Virus record (IMG/VR): IMGVR_UViG_3300042523_000170 | Span: 1 to 24,023 of that record | Reading direction: 5' to 3' (one strand) | Origin: a virus | DNA length: 24,023 nucleotides | Shown here: piece by piece, positions 8,380 to 15,648 of the stretch | How the letters are laid out: the number at the start of each line of letters is the position of its first letter | Numbering within the stretch: the stretch's first letter is position 1 | Translations under genes and position numbers: made by a program | The notes under the pieces: model-generated | Seen by the model: only the letters and a program-made list of their open reading frames with translations | The model's database searches: none | Told to the model about the DNA's origin: nothing

Positions 8380-8664
8380 ATGGCACAAAAAACTGAAAAA
8401 TTAGAGCAAGAAGTTCTAGAAAGTATAACTTCTTTACAAAACAAAGCGGCAGAACAAGTACATGTTTTGGGTGAATTTCACATTAGACTTAGAGAATTGG
8501 AGGCTGAAAAGAAAAGAATGCAAGAATTTGTATCTACAATTGAAGCTGAATATGACAAGTTAGCTACTACTTTAAATGAAACTCTTAAGGGATTGGAAAC
8601 TAAATATCCTAAAGGAGAAATTGATTTAAAAGAGGGAACTGTTATATTTGATGATGGTCAATAA
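8380..8664 (+). CDS. Small coiled-coil protein, paralogue of the gene at 12102
   Basis: A 94-residue, highly charged protein of unknown function. Residues 5-78 show continuous heptad-like spacing (LEQEVLESITSLQNKAAEQV, then LRELEAEKKRMQEF), predicting a long coiled coil. It ends in a short conserved-looking tail, KYPKGEIDLKEGTVIFDDG. The same layout, with helix breaks in similar places and a YPQARINIADGTVQY tail, is seen in the 131-residue protein at 12102. Both genes have the late-type element immediately upstream and begin ATGGCA. They bracket the two glycosylation genes. A structural or chaperone role is possible, but nothing in the sequence fixes it. Confidence 0.75.
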   Translation: MAQKTEKLEQEVLESITSLQNKAAEQVHVLGEFHIRLRELEAEKKRMQEFVSTIEAEYDKLATTLNETLKGLETKYPKGEIDLKEGTVIFDDGQ

Positions 8665-8670
8665 AATAAA

Positions 8671-8702
8671 TTTGGCAATTTAAAAAAAGTTTCGTATATT
8701 TG
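8671..8702 (+). promoter_or_regulatory. Bacteroidota-type -33/-7 promoter for the glycosylation module
   Basis: TTTG (8671-8674), a 20-nt spacer, then TATATTTG (8695-8702) matches the Bacteroidota primary-sigma consensus TTTG / TAnnTTTG. Only 8 nt separate it from ATG 8711, so the transcript would have almost no leader. This is the clearest host signal in the window. Confidence 0.65.
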
Positions 8703-8710
8703 TTACAACT

Positions 8711-10903
8711 ATGAGTAAAAAGAAATTACTGTATGTTTGTCCCCACCTTTCTACCGGCGGACAACCTCAATACACTTACAAGCAGATAAAGCAATTTATC
8801 AATGATTACCAAATAGAAGTTGTTGAAATAAACAATAGCGGTGGAACTGCGTTTGTAGTACAAAAGAATAAAATTAAAGCATTAGTTCCTGTTCATACAT
8901 TAGGGGATAACAGAGCAGAAATAATTGATATCATTAATACTTTCAAACCTGATATTATACATTTTCAGGAGATTCCACAACATGATTTATCAACTGATAT
9001 TTTAGATAGAATATTTTCGGATAAAAGAAAATATTTTATTGTAGCATCTACACATGGGTCTTTAACAAATCCTGAAGAAATAATTTACCATCCCGATAGA
9101 TATATTTTAGTATCCGAATGGAGTAGACAAAAGTTTATTGATACTGGTGTTGAAACTGATATATGGGAATATCCAATCGAAGAATATGTGTTTGATAAAG
9201 CAACTGCACAAAAAGAATTAGGATTTGAATCTGATTGGAAGCATGTACTTAATGTTGGATTATTTGCACCAGGTAAAAATCAAGGTGAAGTATTTGCAAT
9301 AGCAAGGCAATTAGAAAAATACAAAATTAAATTTCACTTTGTAGGAAATCAAGCTGGAAACTTTGAACATTATTGGGGAGATATAATGAAATACAAACCT
9401 GATAATTGTATTGTTTGGGGAGAAAGAAATGATGTTGATACTTTTTACGCAGCATCGGATATGTTCTACTTTAGTTCTATAATTGAATTAAATCCGTTAT
9501 CAGTTAAAGAAGCACTATCATACGGACTACCATCTATATTTAGAAAGTTACCAACTTATTTAGATACATACGATAATAATCCATTGGTTACATACATTGG
9601 TGATGATTTAAAAGTTACTAAAAAAATTATATTAGAAACTTTACAACCTGAATTCAATGAGATACCGGGTTGGTTTGTTTATGATACTATGTATGATGAT
9701 ATGGTTAAGAATGCTAAAGGTGGTGAAACTTTTGTTGAGTTGGGTTCTTGGTTTGGTAAGTCTACAAATTATATGGCAACTAAAATTAAAGAATCTGGTA
9801 AGGATATAAAATTCACAACAATAGATACATTTAAAGGAACTGCAGATGAAGGGTTGCATAATACAATAGTAAATGGGTCTTTTGATGGAGATATATTTTA
9901 TGAATTTATAGATAACACAATCATATCAGATAACTACGGAACATTTGATATCATAAAAGATACATCACATAATGCTACCAACCAATTTCAAAATAACAGC
10001 ATTGATTATATAATGTTAGATGGTGGGCATAGTTATGAGGATGTAAACGAAGATATAAAACTTTGGTATAATAAAGTAAAACCGGGTGGATATATTTCTG
10101 GAGATGATTATGGTGGTAGTTTCTTTCCTGGTGTTACTAAAGCAGTTGATGAATATTTTTATAATCAATGTGAAATTGGATTTAGAACTTGGAAAATGAA
10201 AAAACCAAGAATACAAATAAAGCATTTATTAACAAGACCTGATGATGCTAGAGAAAGAGTAAGTATTCAATCATTAAAGCAATTATCAAAATACGGAATG
10301 GATTATGTACAAATGATAAATACTCCATACGAAGGATTAGCACCTGTTGAAAATTGTAGAAGACCTGAAAATGTTAGTAAAGATAATAAGCCGGGTGAAT
10401 TATATCCGGGAGCAGGTATTGGATATATTACGGGTAGACACTATGGTTGTTATCTAGCACATAGAGGAGCTTTGGAATCTATTGATGATACAAATTATGA
10501 TTATACTTTAATATTTGAAGCAGATGCTTTTATTAATGTAGGTATTGAGGAGTTTGTTGAAATAGTACATAGAGCTTGTTTCATTTCACAAAGAGATAAT
10601 GTTTATTATATAGGATTCGCAAATAATCCTTCTTGGAATAGATGGGGAGTTGATGAACTATTTGCAAAAACTGATTTTAATCAAGACCTTGCACATTGTT
10701 ATTTAATTCCAAATCGACACAAACAATTCTATATGGATAGACTGGAGGATATTGGATGGGATGTTGGTGATTTATGGTACAACCATGTATTCTATGACCA
10801 TAGACATTTGAGATATACAACTAATAAAAATTATAGTAAGCAAGCTGAGGGCTATTCTTTATTAGATGAAAAAATAAAAAGTTGGAAAGAAAATTGGAAC
10901 TAA
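8711..10903 (+). CDS. Three-domain GT4 glycosyltransferase / methyltransferase / second glycosyltransferase
   Basis: A 730-residue protein with three apparent catalytic domains. Residues 1-~315 form a GT-B fold of the GT4 type: HLSTGG near the N-terminus, a VGLFAPGKNQGE strand-loop, and the donor-binding E-x7-E motif (E259, E267, in IELNPLSVKEALSYGLPS). Residues ~325-490 are a class I SAM-dependent methyltransferase of the Methyltransf_24 type: motif I VELGSWFGKST (342-352), an acidic D372, YIMLDGGHSYEDV (433-445) and KPGGYISGDDY (457-467). Residues ~500-730 resemble a GT-A sugar transferase with an acidic motif EAD (603-605) in YTLIFEADAFI; the exact family is uncertain (GT25-like is possible). 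Sugar donors and acceptor are unknown. The stop overlaps the next start (TAATG), so it is coupled to the heptosyltransferase-like gene, and together they suggest synthesis of a methylated glycan on a phage protein. Confidence 0.75.
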   Translation: MSKKKLLYVCPHLSTGGQPQYTYKQIKQFINDYQIEVVEINNSGGTAFVVQKNKIKALVPVHTLGDNRAEIIDIINTFKPDIIHFQEIPQHDLSTDILDRIFSDKRKYFIVASTHGSLTNPEEIIYHPDRYILVSEWSRQKFIDTGVETDIWEYPIEEYVFDKATAQKELGFESDWKHVLNVGLFAPGKNQGEVFAIARQLEKYKIKFHFVGNQAGNFEHYWGDIMKYKPDNCIVWGERNDVDTFYAASDMFYFSSIIELNPLSVKEALSYGLPSIFRKLPTYLDTYDNNPLVTYIGDDLKVTKKIILETLQPEFNEIPGWFVYDTMYDDMVKNAKGGETFVELGSWFGKSTNYMATKIKESGKDIKFTTIDTFKGTADEGLHNTIVNGSFDGDIFYEFIDNTIISDNYGTFDIIKDTSHNATNQFQNNSIDYIMLDGGHSYEDVNEDIKLWYNKVKPGGYISGDDYGGSFFPGVTKAVDEYFYNQCEIGFRTWKMKKPRIQIKHLLTRPDDARERVSIQSLKQLSKYGMDYVQMINTPYEGLAPVENCRRPENVSKDNKPGELYPGAGIGYITGRHYGCYLAHRGALESIDDTNYDYTLIFEADAFINVGIEEFVEIVHRACFISQRDNVYYIGFANNPSWNRWGVDELFAKTDFNQDLAHCYLIPNRHKQFYMDRLEDIGWDVGDLWYNHVFYDHRHLRYTTNKNYSKQAEGYSLLDEKIKSWKENWN

Positions 10904-12051
10904 TGATATACGATAATTTAAAAAAGAATTTAAATAACATAATACAAATAAAAAACAAAGTAATTGTACACTTTGTTAGAGGACCTTTTGTTGAAGTAAA
11001 AGGAAATACAAATGCTGAGTATCGTATTGAATTTATAGATAGAAGTACTGGAAAAGTTATTCACACTGGAAACATAAAAAATAATATGTGGAGTAAGTGT
11101 AATATAGAATATTTTGTAAATTGGCAAATAAAGATATTCGAAAATGGAAAATTGTATGAGGAACATAACTACGATGCAAAAGGTAAACGAGTTTATATAG
11201 CTATGGATTCCAGAGCATTGGGAGATACATTGGCATGGTTTCCGTATTTTGAAGAATTCAGAAAAAAATGGGGATGTAAATTAATAGCATCAACATTTAT
11301 GAATGATATGTTCAAAGATGAATATCCAGATATAGAATTTGTAAGTCCTGGCTCTGGTGTTGAAAATATATACGCAATGTATGGAGTTGGATTATATTAT
11401 AAAGAAAATAATGAATATAATGAATATAAAAATCCAAATAACTTTAGAGAGCAAACAATGCAAAAAATGGCATCTGATATTTTAGGATTAGAATATAACG
11501 AAGTTAGACCAAAGATAAAAAAGAGAGATGTTAAAATAGATAAACAATTAAAGCAAGTTTGTATTGGTGTATTTGGAACGGCTCAATCTAAATTTTGGAA
11601 TAACCCAACAGGATGGCAAGATGTTGTAGATTGGTTAAATGGTAGAGGCTATACAGTTAAATTAGTATCTAAAGAGGGAGATGATTATATGGGTAACAAA
11701 CTACCAACCGGAATAGTTAAACACCCAGAAGGACCATTAGAATTGGTTATGGATGAAATGAAAAAATCTAAAGCATTTATAGGAATTGGTAGTGGGTTAA
11801 GTTGGTTAAGTTGGGCATTAGATGTTCCAACTGTATTGATTAGTGGATTCTCATATGATTGGGCTGAAATGCAGGATTGTGTAAGAATTGCGGCACCTAA
11901 AGGTAAATGTGAGGGTTGTTTTAATAGGATTAGATTAGATGCTGGTGATTGGAATTGGTGTCCTGACCATAAGGGTACTCATAAACAATTTGAATGTACA
12001 AGAACAATCACATCGGATATTGTAATAAAAGAATTAGAAAAATTCTTATAA
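10903..12051 (+). CDS. TibC/Aah-like (BAHT) protein O-heptosyltransferase with four-Cys metal finger
   Basis: A 382-residue GT-B enzyme from ATG 10903, chosen because it forms TAATG with the upstream stop; an in-frame ATG at 10882 would add 7 residues lying inside the previous gene. A beta-rich N-terminal region (FVRGPFVEVKGN...YRIEFID) is followed by DSRALGDTLAWFPYFEEF (102-119), the signature of bacterial autotransporter heptosyltransferases (TibC, Aah). These enzymes transfer heptose to Ser of strand-loop-strand autotransporter repeats. Late motifs FIGIGSGLSWLSWAL and VLISGFS fit donor binding. The C-terminus has C336-x2-C339, C353 and C365, matching in placement the iron finger described for TibC. 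Known members act on secreted bacterial adhesins; here the only obvious surface partner is the phage fibre. Family call is confident; sugar and acceptor are inferred. Confidence 0.8.
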   Translation: MIYDNLKKNLNNIIQIKNKVIVHFVRGPFVEVKGNTNAEYRIEFIDRSTGKVIHTGNIKNNMWSKCNIEYFVNWQIKIFENGKLYEEHNYDAKGKRVYIAMDSRALGDTLAWFPYFEEFRKKWGCKLIASTFMNDMFKDEYPDIEFVSPGSGVENIYAMYGVGLYYKENNEYNEYKNPNNFREQTMQKMASDILGLEYNEVRPKIKKRDVKIDKQLKQVCIGVFGTAQSKFWNNPTGWQDVVDWLNGRGYTVKLVSKEGDDYMGNKLPTGIVKHPEGPLELVMDEMKKSKAFIGIGSGLSWLSWALDVPTVLISGFSYDWAEMQDCVRIAAPKGKCEGCFNRIRLDAGDWNWCPDHKGTHKQFECTRTITSDIVIKELEKFL

Positions 12052-12065
12052 AAATTTAAAAAGAA

Positions 12066-12079
12066 TATACTTATATATA
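12066..12079 (+). promoter_or_regulatory. Putative late promoter before the second coiled-coil gene
   Basis: TATACTTATATATA lies 36 nt before ATG 12102 and is identical over 14 nt to the copy at 14931 except for the second-last base. No TTTG box is found 19-21 nt upstream, as expected for a T4-type late promoter that lacks a -35 element. Confidence 0.5.
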
Positions 12080-12101
12080 TAAACAATAAAAAACATAAAT
12101 T

Positions 12102-12497
12102 ATGGCAGAATTGGATAACATTCCACAAACACAAACAGTGGAATTAGCACAAGTTAAATTAGATGACAGTACTTTTGAAAAAATTAAAGAGTTGAATGCT
12201 AGAGTTCAAAGTTTACTTTTAGAAGTAGGCTCTATATACATCAGAAGAAAAGAAATGGAAGCAGAAATTCTTAGAATGGCTGATGTATTGGAAACGCATG
12301 AAAGCGAAATTAAATCATCTAACATAAAATTAAATGATATGGCATCTGAAATTGATGACACATACCCTCAAGCAAGAATTAATATTGCAGATGGTACTGT
12401 ACAATATCAACCGGGTGCACCTACTAGAAAGCAACAACAAGCTGAACAAGCACAACAACAAAATGGAGCATCTGACTTCAAAGTAGTAAAAGATTAA
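12102..12497 (+). CDS. Coiled-coil protein, paralogue of the gene at 8380
   Basis: A 131-residue protein of unknown function. A ~20-residue lead is followed by a long charged coiled coil (KIKELNARVQSLLLEVGSIY ... RRKEMEAEILRMADVLETHE), a YPQARINIADGTVQY tail that aligns with YPKGEIDLKEGTVIF of the 94-residue protein at 8380, then a Gln-rich, probably disordered C-terminus (RKQQQAEQAQQQNG). The paralogy rests on similar length of helix, the I-R-R-K-E-M-E-A-E / L-R-E-L-E-A-E-K core and the shared tail. It follows the heptosyltransferase-like gene and has its own late-type element, so it is probably a virion-related protein unconnected with the glycosylation operon. No catalytic motif is visible. 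Confidence 0.75.
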   Translation: MAELDNIPQTQTVELAQVKLDDSTFEKIKELNARVQSLLLEVGSIYIRRKEMEAEILRMADVLETHESEIKSSNIKLNDMASEIDDTYPQARINIADGTVQYQPGAPTRKQQQAEQAQQQNGASDFKVVKD

Positions 12498-12500
12498 TCC

Positions 12501-12517
12501 CATATATTTATATGGTA
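12501..12517 (+). promoter_or_regulatory. Putative late promoter overlapping a short inverted repeat
   Basis: TATATTTATATGGT (12504-12517), 30 nt before ATG 12534. The element lies within CCATATATTTATATGG (12501-12516), an inverted repeat with 7-bp arms and a TT centre. The repeat follows the stop at 12495-12497, so it could also act as a weak transcript end. Confidence 0.5.
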
Positions 12518-12533
12518 TAAGATATATCGTATA

Positions 12534-14912
12534 ATGCAAGGATTAGCAAAATTTTTAGTAGAATCAATATTATTGGAAGCGGAATCCATAAACAAGGTAA
12601 TAGTTGTTTATTCGGGCCGCTTTCAACCTTTTCATAAGGGCCATTACGCAACTTATGAAAATTTAGTACGCAAATTCGGAAAGGATAGTGTATATATCGG
12701 AACTTCTAATGTTACCGATTCAAAAAAATCTCCATTTAATTTTAAAGAGAAAAAAACAATAATGACAAATATGTTTGGTATTCCATCAAGCAAAATTGTC
12801 AATATCAGAAATCCATATGCACCTGAAGAAATTCTAAATAAATACGATGAAGATACAACTGGTTTAATAGTTGTAGTTGGTGAGAAAGATGAGCAAAGAC
12901 TTGGTGGTAAATATTTCACACCATATAAAGGTAAAGTAACCCAACCTTATTTAGATAGAGGATATGTTTATGCAGCACCCGCAGAATCAAACCCAATTAG
13001 TGGTACTGATGTTCGTTATTGGTTAAGCGCTGGAAGCGCTGCTGATAGAAAGAAAAACTTTACAAAAGCATATCCAAAATTTGATGAGCAAATATTCAAA
13101 TTAATTACTCTTAAGTTAAAGAGCTTAAAAGAATGTATTAATGAAGAAATTAAACTAAACGTAAAAGTTGGTGATACTTTATTGATGGGTAAATTCAAAA
13201 ACAAAAAAGTAGTTGTTAAATCAATTGGTGAGGATGAATGGGGAATGCCAACAATCAATGGTAAAAAAGCAGTAACATTTAGAATCCCTAAAAAAGAGAA
13301 TTTAAAAGAGATGGGACTTGGTGGTGGAGCTGGTGTGGGTTTGAGTTTACCTGGTGGATATATTAATGGAGCACCTGATACTAAAGATGTTAAAAAAAAT
13401 AGTAAGAAACTTAACAACAAAGGAATGAGTGGATATGATGAGGTTGATGAAGATAATATTCCTGGTGGTTTAGCAAAAGGTAAAACCCTAATTGATTTAG
13501 CTAAAAAATGGGATTCAAAAGGATACTATGACCCAAAACAATTTGCAGAAAAATATGTAAAACCTCAATTGATGAAGGGTATTAAAGTTGAAATGGAACA
13601 TACAACTGATGTTCGTATTGCAACCGAAATAGCTATGGACCATTTATGGGAAGATATCAATTATTATGAAAAGTTAGCTAAAATTGAAAAACCAATAAAA
13701 GAATCTTTATTAACAGAAGGTGGGGCTTATGGACATATGGCACATCCATTTGATATTGAAATGGGTTTAACATTTGGTGACCTTAAACAAATAGTAGTAA
13801 GAGCACTTAATGGTGATTTGGAATTAGCAAGAGAAAAGACTGATGGACAGGCATTAGCAATTAGTTGGGTAAATGGTAGATTGGTTGCAGCTCGTAACAA
13901 ATCTCACTTAAAAGATAAAGGAGTTGGTGCTATGACAATAGGACAAGTAGCCGATAAGTTTGCTGGTAGAGGTGGATTAACCGATGCTTACAACTTCGCT
14001 ATGCAAGATTTATCAAAAGCAATTGCAGCATTATCCGAACCTCAACGTAAGAAGGTTTTTAAGGATGGTAGTTCGTTTATGAATTTGGAAGTAATATACC
14101 CAACATCCGTAAACGTAATTCCCTACAATCAACCCCTATTAGTATTTCATGGTACTTTTGATTATGATATGGCTGGTACTATAATTGGACAAAATCAAGA
14201 TGCAGCAAAAGTATTAGGTGGAATGATTAAGCAAGTAAATGCACATGTTCAATCTAAATATACAATACAGGGACCTCCAATGCAAACACTCCCTAAAACC
14301 GAACATCTTTCTAAATTACAAGGAAAGTATTTGGGAATGATTTCTAAACTACAATCTGAATTTGGATTAGCTGACTCGGATGGTGTAGCAGATTATCATC
14401 AGGCATGGTGGACAAATTTTGTAGAAAAGGGAGCAAAGAAATTGGATGCACAACAAAAGATAGGCTTAATTAAAAGATGGGCTTTTTTAGATAAAAGTTT
14501 TCGTATAGGGGATATAAAGGATGATAAGATAAGAGCTTGGGCCGAACAAACGGATAAACAAGACCAACAAAAGATATCAAAACAAAACTTAATGAGATTT
14601 GAGGAGATATTCTTAGGCGTTGGTGCAGATGTATTATCATTTATGACATCAGTATTAACTGCAAATCCTGCAGAAGCTACTAAACAAATGAAAGCAAAAT
14701 TACAAAGTACAATATCTCAAGTAAAAGCAAGTGGTGACCCTAAAAAGATTGCAAAACTTAAATTAGAATTAAGTAGGATGCAAGCTTTGGGTGGATTTGA
14801 TAAAATTGTACCAAATGAGGGATTAGTATTCGTATATGGTGGAAACACTTACAAACTAACAGGTGCATTCGCACCGCTTAATCAGATTTTAGGCATATTT
14901 TTTGATTCTTAA
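12534..14912 (+). CDS. Fusion of HIGH-family nucleotidyltransferase, DUF5661-like segment and KxDG ligase-type nucleotidyltransferase
   Basis: A 792-residue protein. Residues ~20-200 are a cytidylyltransferase/NMN-adenylyltransferase-like domain: GRFQPFHKGH (28-37, the HxGH motif) and ISGTDVR (155-161, equivalent to ISSTxVR). A basic linker with a Gly-rich patch follows. Residues ~300-385 (GGLAKGKTLIDLAKKW ... VEMEHTTDVRIATEIAMDHL) resemble DUF5661. Residues ~390-792 form a covalent nucleotidyltransferase of the DNA/RNA-ligase superfamily: K435-T-D-G (motif I, lysine to be adenylated), NLEVIYP (motif III-like), E762-G-L (motif IV-like) and Y773-K774-L-T-G (motif V). Similar proteins occur in marine T4-like phages, but substrates are not established; RNA or DNA end repair and nucleotide-cofactor chemistry are both open. 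The N-terminus ends in LLE/A and the domain boundary has LTE/G, which resemble prohead protease sites. Two active-site sets appear intact. Confidence 0.75.
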   Translation: MQGLAKFLVESILLEAESINKVIVVYSGRFQPFHKGHYATYENLVRKFGKDSVYIGTSNVTDSKKSPFNFKEKKTIMTNMFGIPSSKIVNIRNPYAPEEILNKYDEDTTGLIVVVGEKDEQRLGGKYFTPYKGKVTQPYLDRGYVYAAPAESNPISGTDVRYWLSAGSAADRKKNFTKAYPKFDEQIFKLITLKLKSLKECINEEIKLNVKVGDTLLMGKFKNKKVVVKSIGEDEWGMPTINGKKAVTFRIPKKENLKEMGLGGGAGVGLSLPGGYINGAPDTKDVKKNSKKLNNKGMSGYDEVDEDNIPGGLAKGKTLIDLAKKWDSKGYYDPKQFAEKYVKPQLMKGIKVEMEHTTDVRIATEIAMDHLWEDINYYEKLAKIEKPIKESLLTEGGAYGHMAHPFDIEMGLTFGDLKQIVVRALNGDLELAREKTDGQALAISWVNGRLVAARNKSHLKDKGVGAMTIGQVADKFAGRGGLTDAYNFAMQDLSKAIAALSEPQRKKVFKDGSSFMNLEVIYPTSVNVIPYNQPLLVFHGTFDYDMAGTIIGQNQDAAKVLGGMIKQVNAHVQSKYTIQGPPMQTLPKTEHLSKLQGKYLGMISKLQSEFGLADSDGVADYHQAWWTNFVEKGAKKLDAQQKIGLIKRWAFLDKSFRIGDIKDDKIRAWAEQTDKQDQQKISKQNLMRFEEIFLGVGADVLSFMTSVLTANPAEATKQMKAKLQSTISQVKASGDPKKIAKLKLELSRMQALGGFDKIVPNEGLVFVYGGNTYKLTGAFAPLNQILGIFFDS

Positions 14913-14930
14913 TTGTTTTCTTGATTTTGA

Positions 14931-14944
14931 TATACTTATATATA
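14931..14944 (+). promoter_or_regulatory. Putative late promoter of the packaging genes
   Basis: TATACTTATATATA, 33 nt before ATG 14964. The leader downstream contains ATATATCGTATA (14948-14959), also present before the gene at 12534. No -33 TTTG box at the right distance. Confidence 0.5.
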
Positions 14945-14963
14945 CAAATATATCGTATATAGT

Positions 14964-15647
14964 ATGGCAAAGGAATTCAATAAAAAGTTTATGCATCCAA
15001 CTCGTAGGAAGTTGGTGGATATGGTAATGCATGGTGCTGAATATGAAAAGGAATCATTTATTTCATTTTCTGGAGCAGATAAAGAAATTATAAAACGTAA
15101 GGTTGGTGAAAAATGGACTGATGGTGATGGTAAGTCTTGGGAGCAATTAGAAGCTGGCAAAGTACAAACATCAGAGCTCGGTGATATAATGGCTGAAACA
15201 AGAGCTTATTTAGATAAGTTAAACACTTGTAAATCGGATAATTGCAAAACAATCAAAATAGGTAGAGTTGATAAAAAATTAATATCTAAGACAGGATATT
15301 GTTTACATTGTCTTTCTTTAAGAGAAGCTCAAATTAAATATGATGGATTGTGGAAAGAATATGAAGATTATAAAATATATTCTAATATGATTGCACATGG
15401 TAAAGATGTAATTGCACAATTTCAACAAGCATATAATGATGCAAAGCAAACTTATGAAGTAGTTCAAGAAGATGGTAAAATTGAAACTTGGAGTATGGAA
15501 AGAGATGTTAATGAATTGAAAGCGGAAATAATGATGGATATTGTTAATTTTGAAAAAGAAATAGAAGAAGTTACAAAATTAAGAAATGAGGCTTACCAAA
15601 AATTAAAAGATAAAAATTACGATTTAGTAAGACCACTTAAAGATTAG
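14964..15647 (+). CDS. Zinc-ribbon/coiled-coil protein preceding TerL; candidate small-terminase analogue
   Basis: A 227-residue protein whose family I do not recognise. The N-terminal third is basic and aromatic (NKKFMHPTRRKLVDMVMHG, then KWTDGDGKSWEQL). A four-cysteine cluster, C89-x4-C94 and C113-x2-C116, suggests a zinc ribbon. The C-terminal half is helical and probably coiled coil (FEKEIEEVTKLRNEAYQKL). It is separated from the large terminase by a single base, with one late-type element serving both. T4-like phages place the small terminase gp16 immediately before gp17, and a DNA-binding, helical, oligomerising protein would suit that job. Against this, classic gp16 has a helical core and no zinc ribbon, so the proposal rests on position and general features only. 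Confidence 0.7.
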   Translation: MAKEFNKKFMHPTRRKLVDMVMHGAEYEKESFISFSGADKEIIKRKVGEKWTDGDGKSWEQLEAGKVQTSELGDIMAETRAYLDKLNTCKSDNCKTIKIGRVDKKLISKTGYCLHCLSLREAQIKYDGLWKEYEDYKIYSNMIAHGKDVIAQFQQAYNDAKQTYEVVQEDGKIETWSMERDVNELKAEIMMDIVNFEKEIEEVTKLRNEAYQKLKDKNYDLVRPLKD

Positions 15648-15648
15648 T

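Noticed and set aside
8190-8444. 84-residue minus-strand frame resembling a membrane protein
   Set aside because: It crosses the chaperone and coiled-coil genes and the promoter between them; antisense of AAA/AAT-rich DNA gives Phe/Ile-rich frames by composition.
10882-10902. Upstream ATG of the heptosyltransferase-like gene (7 extra residues)
   Set aside because: It lies inside the previous gene. The ATG at 10903 forms a TAATG stop-start overlap, a typical coupled start, and the extra residues add nothing to the domain.
13016-13420. 134-residue minus-strand frame with hydrophobic segments
   Set aside because: It lies wholly within the well-supported 792-residue gene; the hydrophobicity comes from antisense of Lys/Asn-rich codons.
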